DNA of 64,000 nucleotides from Hymenoscyphus infarciens (Eukaryota; Ascomycota; Leotiomycetes; Helotiales; Helotiaceae), in assembly GCA_001414345.1 (NCBI GenBank), contig LLCB01000109.1, forward strand, positions 108,606-172,605. Direction: 5' to 3'. The notes beneath the pieces are model-generated. The model worked only from the letters and a program-made list of their open reading frames with translations. It was not told where the DNA came from and searched no databases. Within the stretch, counting starts at the first letter, position 1. Each line of letters starts with the position of its first letter. Both the position numbers and the translations under genes were made by a program. Below, one piece after another: positions 1 to 11,725 of this stretch.

Positions 1-399
1 ATCGAGGTTGATTTTTCTTGAAATTCAATATGTACTCGGTATGGGAAGGATCAAGAGATGGCTCCGTGGCTTTTTTGGAATTCGGGTATTGCTTCCTTTT
101 TGGCATCTCGGTCTGCCTTGAGGGGGTTAGTATTGGGTCGTTCGGGTTGGTTGTGTCTTGGGGAGATAGCTCCGAGGTTCTAGATTGTAACGCGAATGTA
201 AATTCTTTTTCAGCGTGAAAGATTCTACCAACCTTTTCGAGACCTCTAGATGGAGTTCAAATTGTGCTAGGAGGATAAAAATTGATAGAATTATTGCCGA
301 GTGTGGTTTAAGAGGCATGAGGAAAACAAATAAGTAACTAACGTAATTTAGTTTCTGAATACACGCTAATTACTCTCTAGCTGCTCCAAAACTAACCTT

Positions 400-1600
400 T
401 GGGGCGTTTTCTCCTTCCTTCCTTCCTATATATCTAAAACATATTAGCTTATTTAGACTTTGATTTTCTTCCTACAAGCCTAAGCCAGAAAATTTACCCT
501 CGCTTAACGAGGTATTTAGTTATACGGCATTAGGCGTCGTTCCTTGTATATCTAAACAGTATTTCTAAAGTTGAGTACCTTTTCATACTAAATTTAAATA
601 TTCAAACAAGTGTAGAGATATAAGAGCCTGTTTAGCTTACACTAGGATAATTGCAAATAGTCTATTAAATATACAGAGACTCTTTAAAAGTAGCATAGTA
701 TATATTTATTTATTATCTAATTATTCGGATAATATATTCTATAATTATTTAGCTCGCCTATCTTAGAGCTGGTATTCTGTCTTAGAACGGTGGTAATATA
801 CTAGAGTAAGTAGGTAAGAAAATATATACTAGGATATATTCTAATTATCGCAGTTTTAGTAATAATAGAATAATAACCTTTTCTTAGTAGAGATAATCTT
901 TTTTATAAATAGTAGATTATCTTGCTAATTAATCTAGCTTAAAAAATATATAGGCTAAACGATTTAGTATATATTAAAGTGTTAAATTTATTAAATTATC
1001 TATTATTATTATAACGCCTTTTGAGTAGTATATATACTAAACTATTTAAAAAATAGGCTAGCTAAACAGGCCCTAAGGAAGGAATAAGTTCAACGACTCT
1101 GAATTATTTTCAGAATATTCCACTTCTCTATATATCTAAGTGGCCCTTCTAAGATACCTTCTATATGTACGCACTTTTTGAGAAGTAGGCTATAAAGTGA
1201 GGATATTCTCTAGTATCAAACTTATTCTTACTAGATTTTATAAAGATAGTCGTAAATATCTATAGATATTCTAGATTTATATCTCGTATCGGCTTGTTAT
1301 TCTTTAAAAGTTTAAGTTATTATCTTTTATTCTAGTCATTTAGAACAATTGACTTTTGTTATTCCAAAATAGCTAATTATCACTTAGAACAACGAGTTAT
1401 TACTACTGCTTTTTGTTACTTATCTCTATCTACTCTCGTGTCTAAAGTAGATTAAAAAGCCTCAGAAGTACCCACTTCTCAAAAGAGTATACAGGTACCC
1501 TGGAAGGGAGAACAAACGGTCTGTTCTACTTGGTTATAGGATATAAAGACTAAATACAGGAAATTACTATATATTTATAAGCAATTTAGCAGAAGATGGA
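400..1600. other. AT-rich degraded patch, probably RIP-mutated
   Basis: This stretch is much richer in A+T than the flanks, is full of TA dinucleotides and short stop-filled frames, and resembles the large isochore at the right end of the window. I see no intact gene and could not recognise a transposon protein in it. Bases 1-400 upstream hold nothing I can support. The most likely reading is an old repeat degraded by repeat-induced point mutation. The composition is seen; the mechanism is inferred. Confidence 0.55.
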
Positions 1601-1798
1601 ACTAAAGTTCCTTCTTCCGAGACGAGCAGTTGGAAAAACGAGTTCATTGCCTTGTGGAAACATGCTCAACGTCCAAAGACATGGCTCGTTTTCATCCTAG
1701 CTTTCTACTCATTCTTTTACGGTGGAACAATGGGCACATATCTTACCCTACATTTCTCCGTCAGAGCTCGAGCTCTTTCGAGTCTCATCACCCGTAGG
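1592..1798 (+). pseudogene. Fragment of a membrane transporter (UNC93/MFS-like), single exon remnant
   Basis: An open stretch reads into a hydrophobic segment (TWLVFILAFYSFFYGGTMG) followed by YLTLHFSVRARALSSLI. The pattern recalls fungal UNC93-like/major facilitator proteins, in which a transmembrane helix is followed by a short RARALSS-type linker. An acceptor-like TTTAGCAG precedes the stretch and a donor-like GTAGGT follows it, so it could be one internal exon. The sequence upstream is AT-rich and degraded, and nothing recognisable continues downstream, so I call it a broken gene piece. The family assignment rests on memory of a short motif and is tentative. Confidence 0.35.
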
Positions 1799-1899
1799 TT
1801 TATGCGACCACCTATCAATCTATTCCTTTACTTCTCAATTAGACGGCTATGTAGCGATATATTCCTTTAATAAGCACGTTATGGGCCGTTGAATGTTCC

Positions 1900-4700
1900 A
1901 GATTTAGATAAATCTCAGATAATATCTCTCACCGTATATTGTTAGTGATCTCCTATCGCTATTTAGTTCAATTAATTAGGAAGTAAAGAGTAAGAGTGGA
2001 TCCAGAACCGAAAACATAAGTTGAATAACCTAGAAGTAGTTTCTAAAATCGAAAACTTTTGCCTTTCACACCCTCATGTTAATTAGACGGCTCAGACACG
2101 GATTTCATCTGAAGATAACAGAACCCCTGCCGTCGCTAGATACTCGGCCAGTATTTGATGGAATACAAAGTGTCCACAGTACCCACCAACAAACAAAAGG
2201 CATGATTGTGTTAACGTAGCATGCAGAATCACCATTACGGTAATAGAGTTTCAAAACCCAACACGCCCGTACCTCCGCTCAACAGTCCAGGTCTACGAGC
2301 TCGGGACTGTCACGAAAGACTCCCTCAACGTCCAACCACACCGACTAACGCCTCTCACACCATATCGTTCCATCATCCTATCACCAACAAGAAAAACAAA
2401 AGAGCAAGAATTAACACCTGTTTCGTGATGGAGCCCCACAGCGACACTTTCATACAAGGTCAAGGCTATGCCTTTATCCACAGCTGAAGATCCCTGGAGA
2501 GAAGCCTTGTTTCCTAAGCGAAGCCACTTGAAATGCAAGCGAGCTACTAGTAGAACCAACAACATCGCAGAAAAGGAGAACACGAGGACACCAAACAGAA
2601 GAATTCCTTTTAGCCTCCAAATTGAGCAAGCCATGGTATTCTGTCAATAAAGCTTACCAAGAAACGTGGTGATCGTGGAGTGATACGCGCGCGGTTTTTT
2701 GCCGCTTTCATCTCCAGACGAACAAGGTTGTCTCAAGCACGTATTCCATTTCGATTACACCGGTCTCCATGCATCGTCACCTCACTCTCCACATACCGGA
2801 ACATACCAGGCAGGACAAAAATTCTCAATCTCGCTCGAGACGTCAATCCATCCACTTTTACTCATCGAAGGGTGGGAGAAAGGAACCCGAGAGATACGAA
2901 CACCTCGGATGCAACGCAAAGCATGGACTTTTTCTGGAACGAAGTCTTTTCTATGTCTTGACTCCCCAAAATTCCACCATTACATGTATCAAGAGTCGTA
3001 TCTTGACTGCACTTTTGGACAAGTAAGTGCGCTGGTCTTTTTTCTATTCTTACTTCGATTGTGCGAACTTGCCTAGGAGAATCCAAAGTATTGTTCTGGG
3101 ATTTTTGATTCTCCTCATTGCGCTCGAACGTGACTTCTCATTGCCCTGGACTATTTCGCATAATCGAAGGAGGTATACACTGAGTAAGGACCGCCACTCT
3201 TCCGTTCCCCCCTAACATCCCCAACACCCAAAACACTCGACTTTTAACCTCTGCCAACTCTACCCAACCACATTACAAAGATATAATGAATAAGGAAAGA
3301 TCCTCGGCTTGTTCCACTTATATCTGTAACTGTCATTTATCTATTACCTCAGCCAAGAGGCCCTCGACCCTTCCTCTCTCTTCTAAAGTCGCACCACTCT
3401 AACTAAGGCAGGACATTGTCCTTCCAGCCTCAACCCCCATTTCGACGAACGCACCAATCCCTGGGTGCCATAAACCCACTGATGTGTTCGAGAACGCTGT
3501 CCACACAAGGGAAGAGAGGGAGCCGAGGAGACTCAACGCCCGAGTCGCCATAACATCTCCAAGCGTCGTGAACTTTCCACTTCGGAAGTTGGTCTTTGAG
3601 AAAGGAAAAATTCTTGAATCCGAAGGGGGGGGGTTTATACTCGGAGTTAACCCGCTTTCGGTCAGTTAGGGTGGGTCAACGCCAGAAGTCGCTCCTTCCC
3701 TTACAACAGGAACTGCTCTGCTCGCCTGAGCAACCCAGCAACCCAGCAACCCAGCTCCCCGACGCTCCTTCCTCACTCTTCACAGTCGATGCACGCGAGG
3801 GCCCACTGGTAGCACCTTCTCCAGAGGGTCGACCATGTCACTCTCCGCCAAAGAAGACGAAGGAGCCTTCTTAGTTCCTCAAGGACCGAGTCCCTATTCT
3901 CGAGGTCGACGTTCTGGCCCAGATAACTGAGCAAAATGGTGCCTCCACCTCGCACTCGACGGACGACTTCCACTTGCACAGCCAAATAAATGACTTCTTG
4001 GCTGGCTCACAGGTCAGCTGCCTCCCTTACCCAAGTTCGTTTCTCAGGGGATTAAATCATGTGAGTGGTCGCCCCTCCTGCCCAAGTAAATCAAACATTT
4101 TCACCTCGTACGTTCCTGCTTGTGATTCGTTCTCTCTCGTCCAATACCTACCTAGGTACAGTAGAACTAGAGATCCACTTCGCATCGTGCCTTGTTCGCT
4201 TTTCTCGTTCGAGGGTTGACCTGGCAAGAAACCTACCCTCGTGTCTTCATCCTGCCCACGTAAACAAAGCAATCCGATTCGCATCGTACAGTACCATCCC
4301 CCTCTCTAGAGAAATCTCCTTCCACCCTCTCAAGCGTTAACTCTCTCCCGTGCAAGAAAATTCCCACTTCGTGTTCGTTCTTTCCTCGTTCTAGAGACCG
4401 AGAACCAAATGACCCAAAGCCGGGCACTGAAATGATTCCACTGCCCTCCAAGCCTAGTCAGTCCTGGTAAGAAAGAGGTAAACAACCAGAGAAGAGAAAA
4501 TCAATCAACGAAACCAAATTTCTACTGTATATACTCAAAATACAAAGAATCATATGCCTCGCAATTGTAATTTCTAGACTTCTCTTTTTGAAAACAAAAA
4601 AAACGTCTGGTTTTGCTATGAAAAAGAGACTGCAAATTCATGTCTCTTATCTGAAAACCCCACACCTCTCACATGGCAGAATTGAAAACTCCCCAGTTCG
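1900..4700. other. Gene-poor intergenic stretch
   Basis: No coding region here can be supported. A minus-strand frame at 2293-2634 (113 codons) starts with a hydrophobic segment (GILLFGVLVFSFSAMLLVLL) and could be a small membrane protein, but nothing else backs it. Other frames at 2680-3215, 3484-3985 and 3974-4451 overlap each other on both strands and look random. A short tandem repeat of CAACCCAG (three copies) lies at 3731-3754. The block may include the untranslated or promoter region of a gene outside my recognition. Confidence 0.4.
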
Positions 4701-4752
4701 TGTGTGATAGATCAAAAGTTATCCCTGAATGCGGATGAGCAATTTGGATGGT

Positions 4753-5012
4753 GTGTTATCGGTAGGTCACCTACAGATAGTTTATATTATTGGAGAAAAG
4801 GATGGTGCTATTCGTAGGTTACCTACAAATAGCCGATGTTTTGGTTATGCTATTTGCAAATTACCTATCAATGGCTCTATTTCTCAGGTGTGGGTTCGGA
4901 CTGAAAATGAGGATTGAATGTGCTGTTTGTAGGTGACCTACCGATAGTTCAGCTACAATGTAAGAGTTCTGGGCATTGCTCTGCGTGCACCTACTGATTG
5001 TGCGAACCTACC
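4753..5012. repeat. Degenerate tandem repeat array built on palindrome GTAGGTNACCTAC
   Basis: Three perfect copies of the 13-base palindrome GTAGGTNACCTAC occur at 4762-4774, 4814-4826 and 4929-4941. Each is followed by an (A/C)NATAG-like tail and preceded by a GTGNTAT/TGCT-like lead. Decayed copies are visible near 4860-4873 (TTACCTATCAATGG) and 4988-5012 (CACCTACTGATTG). The spacing is irregular, roughly 45-70 bases, so the array looks like an ageing minisatellite whose conserved core is the inverted-repeat motif. It lies about 450 bases beyond the 3' end of NOG1. Confidence 0.6.
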
Positions 5013-5458
5013 CAAGGCAATGAAAAATATTGTCCCAGAGTATTTAGGGGAATCAAGAATTCAGCTTCCTCATTCTTCTAAACCTTCTGGAACAATATTT
5101 TTCATTTTCCTAGAGCATTTCGCCAAGCAATGGAGCGAACTCTTACCGCCACTGACAAAATGCTACCGACAAAACCCTTTCGCCAGTAGCCGAACCATCC
5201 TCAAGTCCTCATGTTTTTCAGTCAGTCGCGCTTTTCTTTCTGTCAAAATATTTCAATTTTTGTTACTCCTCTACACTCCGTCCCATTTCATAAACCTAAT
5301 GATCATCACACAAGAAGCAACATAGCCACGATTCAGAAATAGGTTGCCCTCCTGATCAGAGAAAAACTCCATGAAAACGCCACCGACCAAGTGAACCACT
5401 TGTATGTAATGATGAAACAAAACAGACCAGAGACCAGACCAGATTCCATGCAATAATC

Positions 5459-7777
5459 TTAACGACTGTTCGTCTTGCCCATACCACGCTTTCCAGAGAA
5501 CTAGAGTAATCATTAGCCAAATATTCAGGGAGAGAATTTGAGCAAGTAAAAAACAAGAAACTTACCAAATGCTTAGGCATGGCTCCAGCAATATGTCTAT
5601 CAGCCTCTCCCTGTCTAGCCATTCTATTCATCTTTCTCTGTCCCAATTTCTGCGCTCTCTCTGCCTTGGTTCTCGCAACTTCATTAGTAACACCGTCATC
5701 ACGTCTATTGCTCTGACTTCTCGCTCTGCTCTTTGATCGCATCTTGGCTTCATACTCAGGATCATCAACATCCATAACATCCTCTGTACCAGTTCGGCTT
5801 CGGAGTGGTGTACGTCCTCGAGATTGTGATCGTGCTCGTGCGGTGATTGTAGTTGTGTCGTGACCAAGAGAATCGAGGTGATCGTCCATTTCGGAAAGCT
5901 TCTTGCGTGTAGCGGATCGGGGGATTATGGCACGGTTCTTGAGTGACTTCTTCATCTTGGCCTCGTTGCGAATGAGCGTTTGCTTCTCGCGGATTAATTC
6001 GGCCTTCATGCGGACATCGGCATCCTCAACATCTTCTATCGATTCATCAGAGTCGTAATATCCTTCCGCCTCGAGTTTCTCCTCCTCGTCTTCCAAAGCC
6101 TGGAGCTTGGCCTCGATATCAGGGTCAACGAAATCGGCAATATTCTTTCCATCAAAGATTTCTGGAATCTTGTCGTGCTTCCACTCATCGTTTGCGAGAA
6201 GATATTTATCTTTCAAGTCAACATTGAAAACACCAGCACCGCCATTCTCCTCCTCCAAGTCTCGGGCGAGTTTTCGGCGTTCGGGGTCGTTTTTATCGTA
6301 TTTCTTCAAGTTCTTGACGGCTTCTGGAATGAATGGCTCGCGGACTACACCATCCATTGGTCGGGCAACGTGAATTCTGTTCAAAACATCGCCAAGTCTT
6401 CCACCAACGGTTCCACTGCTGTTTGTGCCAGACTTGAGCTTTTGAGCAACTCTGTCGGCGATTAAACGCTCACAAGCTGCGTTCTTGACCTCTTGAACAC
6501 CCTCCTCGGTAGTACATGAAAGTTGAAGCATCTCAACATCTCCTGGTTTCAATAAAGCCTGAAGCGCAGTCTGTGTCTCCTCGTCCAAATCCTCCGGTCG
6601 GGTAACATCAATCTTGTTGATAACAATAAAAACAAGCTTGTTAGCGAACAAAGGCTTGATACTTTGGAAAAGTTGCATTTGTGCTTGCACCGTATATCCA
6701 CACTGCTCGGAAAGATCCATGAAATAGAGAATTGCCGATCTCAAATGTGCAATGGCGGTAATCGACTGCATCTCAATGGTGTTCATCTCCTCCAAAGGAT
6801 GATCCAATATACCAGGTGTGTCAATGGCTTGAAATCTCAAATATTTATAATCGAAATGTCCCACGAACAAACTCTTTGTTGTGAAAGCATATGGTTGAAC
6901 ATCAACATCCGCTCTGGTAACGCTCTTCAAGAAGCTCGATTTTCCCACGTTAGGGTATCCGCAGATAAGTAGGGTTCTGGTGTTAGGATCGATACTTGGC
7001 AGACGACCCAAATGTTGACGGACTTGATCAAGATACAGCAGAGGGTCCTTGAGTCTTCGGCATATCGTCGCCATTCTTCCCAAAGCTGCGCGCTTGAGCT
7101 GTTTGCACTGGAACAAGGATTGTGCGTATTTGAGGAGGCGAACGTAATCTCTCGACACAATTTCGATCAAATGCTTCGCGGTCGACAATTGTCCCAACGC
7201 AATTCGAAAATGGTCCGCATCGTAGAGAGTATTTAGCAAGTCTTTGTGGAATGGATGGATGTCCTGAAGCCGTGGAAATCCATCGAGGATGAGGGAAAGC
7301 TTCTCGCCGAAGGTCTCTGCTGTGAACTTGACTTTTCGAGTATAGAAATCTGATATGCTTAGTCAGCAACATACAATAACCATATGAATTTATTCCTACT
7401 TCTGATACGGCTGATTTGAAAGCCCGCTCTTATTTGGGTGGGGAGTCTGCGTTGCGTTCTGCTGAGCACTAAAAATAAAAAGTTAGCGGTGCTCGACTAG
7501 ATTTGGGTGTATTTGAGCGGTTGAAATCGTTGAAAAGGCTCGAATAGAAGAGAATTGATCTGGCATATGTGCATCGAGTCTTTGAGAGGAGGCAGATGAT
7601 CCCGCGAAAGAGGGGGATGTGGGGAGTATGGAAGAAGAGGCCGTAGGAGGTTTTCGAGGAATTGGGCCTTTTCGGAGGGTGCAAGGCCGTCTGAAGCGAG
7701 CAGAAAAATTACTTGCCGATATCTAAAAATTCTTGGCTGGTAGGCACCGGCTGGATGTCCTTCCAGGTGAGCTTCAT
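5459..7777 (-). CDS. NOG1: Nucleolar GTP-binding protein 1 (60S ribosome biogenesis GTPase)
   Basis: Exons on the minus strand are 7777-7717, 7468-7400, 7349-5566 and 5500-5459, giving 651 residues, the usual size for Nog1. The N-terminus ([20 protein letters not shown]) and the C-terminus (MPKHL then [11 protein letters not shown]) are the conserved Nog1 ends. GTPase motifs are visible: G1 GYPNVGKS near residues 174-181, G3 DTPG near 220-223 and G4 NKID near 288-291. A basic C-terminal region follows. Nog1 is a nucleolar OBG-family GTPase required for assembly and export of pre-60S particles. The first intron (7469-7716) uses a GC donor (GCAAGT); this choice alone restores the family sequence [14 protein letters not shown] across the junction. 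Other introns are 50 and 65 bp. The gene is divergent from URA5 across about 760 bp. Confidence 0.95.
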
Positions 7778-8541
7778 GGTGGGCGACGTTGTTGCGTGGT
7801 GCTGGAATTTTTGGTGTTGTACTCGATTGCGCAGCTAATTTTGCGAAAAAGATGCTGCGGGCAAAATTTCTGTGCCAAGACTTAAAAGGCGCTAAGATAG
7901 TGCGACAGGGGTCGAGGGCGGAGAGGGCGGCACTAAAAAGCTGGAAGTATTTCTCTCTAAAATTGTTCCAGAGTTTTAGAATAATCGATTCCATTGTTCG
8001 AGACTTGAAAGGAGTGGGGATGAATGTTTATTACAACCCTCTTTTTCACAGTCCTCGCTACCTCTTACCCAGACCAAATGCTCCACTCAACTAGGTAGTT
8101 ACATCAGAACAAATCCAAGTTGAATACAAATCAACTTTATAACAAAACATATGTTTTAATGTTTTGTTTTTGAATTAAATCAACAGGACGAGAGATTTCA
8201 CAAATCCACACACAATCTCTCCACAAGCATTATAACTTGGTGCCGCCTTTATTCCCCATTCTCTTATCAGCGAAATCTAGTGGGATGACGGGCGCCGCAG
8301 AAAAGTTGATCCAACGTGGGGCATCCTCAACTAAGTGTACCCCTCCCTCCTCGGGACCTATTTTTCATTCCTCCATAACCTTCAACTCTCAACCATTCCT
8401 CTCGTATTTTCTTCAACCCGCACACTCCTTCAACCTCTCTCTCTTCTCAAATTCAAACCAGACCCAAAAAGTCTGCTCTTAGGTACCACTACCACCCACA
8501 ACCCATCAGCCAAACACAAAACACCCCGCAACTCCTTCACA
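7778..8541. promoter_or_regulatory. Divergent promoter region between NOG1 and URA5
   Basis: This 764-base gap separates the start codons of two divergently transcribed genes. It contains no supported coding sequence; the frames reading into it from either gene are upstream extensions without family support. An AT-rich segment near 8140-8180 has imperfect palindromes around ACATATGTTTTAATG. A pyrimidine-rich tract at about 8380-8460 precedes URA5 and is typical of fungal promoters or 5' leaders. No specific factor site is claimed. Confidence 0.5.
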
Positions 8542-9252
8542 ATGGCTTCAACAACATCTACAACCCCCCTCGCCCCCTACAAATCCGCATTCCTCAACAC
8601 CGCCCTCTCCGCCGGAATCCTAAAATTCGGCTCCTTCACCCTAAAATCCCTCCGCACATCCCCCTACTTCTTCAACGCGGGAAACTTCTACCGCGCCGAC
8701 CTCCTCCGCGCAATCTCCACCGCCTACGCCCACCTGCTCATCGAAAACGCCCAATCCCCCTCCCCAATAGACTTCGAGATCCTCTTCGGTCCCGCATACA
8801 AAGGAATCCCACTAGCAACCGCGACAGTTGATAAGTTGGCAGATTTGCAACCCGAGAAATACGGACAGTTGTGTTATTCTTTCGATCGCAAGGAGGCCAA
8901 GGATCATGGGGAGGGAGGGAATATTGTGGGGGCTCCGTTGAAGGGGAAGAGGGTTTTGATCGTGGATGATGTTGTGACGGCGGGGACGGCGAAGAGGGAG
9001 GCGATTGATAAGATTCGAAAGGAAGGGGGGATTGTGGTGGGTATTATTGTGGCCTTGGATCGCATGGAGACTTTACCTGGGGATGAGGGGGGAAGAAGTG
9101 CGATTGGGGAGATCAGAAAGGAGTACGGAATCCCGGTTCTGGCCATTTTGACAATGAATGATATTATTGCGGCGCTGAGCGGAAAGGAGGGGGGTGAGGA
9201 GGACTTGAAGAAAATGTTGGAGTATAGAGAGAAGTTTGGGGCTAGTGATTAG
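8542..9252 (+). CDS. URA5: Orotate phosphoribosyltransferase
   Basis: This single-exon gene of 236 residues is the usual length of the fungal enzyme. It catalyses orotate plus PRPP to orotidine monophosphate in de novo pyrimidine synthesis in the cytosol. The PRPP-binding signature [13 protein letters not shown] lies at residues 138-150, and the N-terminal block [13 protein letters not shown] ([13 protein letters not shown]) and the FFNAGNF segment are typical of the family. The start at 8542 (context CACAATGG) is preferred to an upstream in-frame ATG at 8335, because the extra 69 residues are low-complexity and not part of the family. Codon choice shifts within the gene: the first ~280 bases are very C-rich at wobble positions and the rest G-rich. 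It converges on the acetyltransferase gene, with 151 bp between the stop codons. Confidence 0.95.
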   Translation: MASTTSTTPLAPYKSAFLNTALSAGILKFGSFTLKSLRTSPYFFNAGNFYRADLLRAISTAYAHLLIENAQSPSPIDFEILFGPAYKGIPLATATVDKLADLQPEKYGQLCYSFDRKEAKDHGEGGNIVGAPLKGKRVLIVDDVVTAGTAKREAIDKIRKEGGIVVGIIVALDRMETLPGDEGGRSAIGEIRKEYGIPVLAILTMNDIIAALSGKEGGEEDLKKMLEYREKFGASD

Positions 9253-9403
9253 ATGTATGATACCCCGATTTATGGAATTGCTACCTACCACCACCTATTC
9301 GTCCTTCGTAATTTCATCATTGACTTCTTTGTCCTGTCAAACCTGCCTTGCCAAAGATGCCATGCTCATAAGAGACTTTGGGGTATCATAAAATAATAAC
9401 CTA

Positions 9404-10452
9404 TCAACCATATCTTGCTCTTGGCTCCGTCTTCTTCAACTCGTAAACCTATCACTCAATTAGCCACAATTTCCTCAAAGATAACTGATTCCTTACCATA
9501 TCCATCCAGTTACCACCCCCGAATGTAACCTTGCTCTTCCCTTTATTTACAAAACCAAGTTTCTCATACCAGCCAACCTTGTGCTATTTCAGTTAGTAAG
9601 TTTCCCCTAATACAGCCTCGATTCTCCGGGGGAAATGGATACTCACATCGTGAGCAATCAAAACCAGCCGGTCTGCAACCCCGCTCCCTGCCATAGAACT
9701 AACATAAGCCTTCATCAACACCCCTCCCAATCCCCTGTCCTGGAATTCTGGCGCAATAGCGACACTATGAAGCACAATCGTCCTCCCCATCTCCATATGT
9801 CCCACCTCGCTCTTCGCCAGATGTGGGTTCTTCCAATCCTTAGGGTAGTCCATAGATTCATCTGTTGCGACAGGAGTAGTAGTCTTCGTCGCAACTACGT
9901 GACCCAAGAGTACCGAAACCGCGCCGTTGGAACGAGAGGTCTCGATTGGTGAGGCGGATGAGAGGGTGGTGGAAGTAAATGGTTGCTGAGGACCAGGGAC
10001 GACAGTGGTAAAGATACCGGAACAAAGTTCACCGCATTTGGAGAGCCTGTATTCTATCTTGAAGGTTGTTAGCAATCGGGCTCTTCCGAAAAAGTATATC
10101 CTCAACAACACCCAACCCCACCAAAGCCCAACCCAGCCAAAAAAAAACATACCTTCTCCCTCGTAGCCCTTTCCGCCTCATCCGTAAAAGCACTATCCTC
10201 CAACGCAACCACACTCTCCAAATCCGAAATCGTAAGCGGCCTCACAAGCGGGTGTAAATTCGCGGTTGGCTGATACTGTTGATCGGGCGGAATAATCGTA
10301 AAGCTCCTCGAACCCTCTCTCTGCTGTTCCGGCTCGGGGCTTGAAGGGCCCGACATTCTATTCGGGGACTCACTCAGCGTAGGTGGTGAACCGGGCGTGG
10401 TAGATCTCTCCTCCTGTTGTCGCTGTTGCTCGAGATTGAGATCGCGGGGCAT
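9404..10452 (-). CDS. GNAT-family N-acetyltransferase (AANAT/polyamine acetyltransferase-like)
   Basis: Exons 10452-10153, 10057-9647, 9583-9497 and 9448-9404 give 280 residues. All junctions are in phase with GT-AG introns of 95, 63 and 48 bp. The acetyl-CoA loop is visible in LHSVAIAPEFQDRGLGGVL (Q/R-x-x-G-x-G), followed by LVLIAHD and GWYEKLGFV, a standard GNAT C-terminal half. The block REKIEYRLSKCGELCSGIF resembles fungal arylalkylamine/serotonin-type acetyltransferases (yeast Paa1 relatives). The first ~60 residues are polar and probably disordered. The substrate cannot be read from sequence. An in-frame ATG at 10521 would add 23 residues; I chose 10452 but cannot exclude the longer form. 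Confidence 0.85.
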
Positions 10453-11725
10453 TATGACGGACGGGAAGGGTAGCAATTCCGAGTATTTCCTAACAAGGTT
10501 TTCCGTTCCGTCCACTTTCAAACGAGAGGAGCTGCTTGCTGCCCCTCACTTGGGAATTTCTAGGCTTGGCGGATGACGAAAGAAGAAGATGTCAGTAGTG
10601 AAGGTTTTTGTTCGTGTATCCGTTCACGTTCACGTTCACGATGGAGTCGTGTGCTCGGGATTTCAAGTATGTGGTAAGCTCTTCACCAAAGGTATTTGGG
10701 GGAAAAAAGAATTAGGTAGAAGAACGAGGCAAGCGCGACCAGAAAACAAGGCTCGCACAACATCCATCATCGAGTACGAGTACCTGCCCTGGGCTCAGCT
10801 CAGGCGGGGAAAAGCTCCAAGGGTTGGTTGTTCAAGGCAAGGTTCTGGCAGGGCAGACACGCCTAGGCCCACGAATACTAGGCCCACGAATACTACCCAA
10901 GGCGGACTTTCAGGTGCGTTCGCCAAGAGATGAACGAACATGCAGCTAGGAATATTGAGCGGTCCGTAGATCGGAGTGGTAAGAATGACGATGTGTTGAG
11001 CATAGTAATATAAGCGGGGTTCAATATGTGTCTGGATAGTTTCTATTCACAGAAATAGAGTGGAAGTATCAGTTGATGCCTCTCGATTTACGAAACTTAA
11101 AAGAATTATAATCGGTACATTACAGGATAGAGAAAGCAGTACGGCTTATTTTCACTTCTCAGCATAACCTCGAAGAAGCTGGGCGTGTTCAACTCCCCGC
11201 CAGTTACGAATCCCTTCTTTCTAAGATGCCACTCTTTTCAAACATATATCCCACTGGAAAGGAAATTCCTCATCTATCAACAAATCATTCGTATGCTTCC
11301 AGTATGCAAACTCTCTCCAAGATCCTCAAATTGCATTTTTCTTAAAGACTACCATGGTGACGGTACTGTACAGTTGAAAACCAACCCATCCCGCAGTAGA
11401 CACATATCCCTATTCCATCCCTATTCCATCCCTATTCCATCCCTATTCCATCTCCACCCAAATAGTAGCCCAAACTCGTCGCCAAGTGAGCATCACAAAA
11501 CCCATACCTATATTAATACACATTGCCAAAACTATTCGTCTCGCAATGCAAACAAGCCAAGAGAAAATCTGGAGAAGGAAAAAGGAAGAGAACACCATCC
11601 ACCTCAAGTCCTAATTATTCACCAGGTGCTCATGAAAACAGAGAAATATGAAAAACTGAAATCGCAAGGGAAAAATTCACCAAAAAACAATTCTGTCGCT
11701 GTCGTTATAAAAATTCCTGTGCATC
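10453..11725. other. Intergenic stretch upstream of the acetyltransferase and downstream of the kinase-like gene
   Basis: No gene is supported. It contains the presumed promoter of the acetyltransferase (10453-10620, with CGTTCACGTTCACGTTCACG near 10622-10641). Overlapping frames in both directions lack any recognisable protein character. A short tandem repeat lies at 11408-11451. Confidence 0.45.
11408..11451. repeat. 11-bp tandem repeat, four copies
   Basis: CCCTATTCCAT is repeated four times head to tail without mismatch, and the sequence then diverges. It lies in the 3' flank of the kinase-like gene, outside any supported coding sequence. Confidence 0.9.

Noticed and set aside
5356..5565. 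Long C-terminal extension of NOG1 by reading past residue MPKHL
   Set aside because: A GTAAGT donor follows MPKHL and the conserved terminal exon [11 protein letters not shown] is found after a 65-bp intron.
7497..7994. 165-codon minus-strand frame overlapping the start of NOG1
   Set aside because: It runs through the NOG1 first intron and exon in another frame, has no family character, and the true exon is defined by the conserved N-terminus.
8335..8541. Upstream in-frame extension of URA5
   Set aside because: The extra 69 residues are Ser/Thr/Pro-rich leader translation; the family starts at the ATG at 8542, which has a good context.
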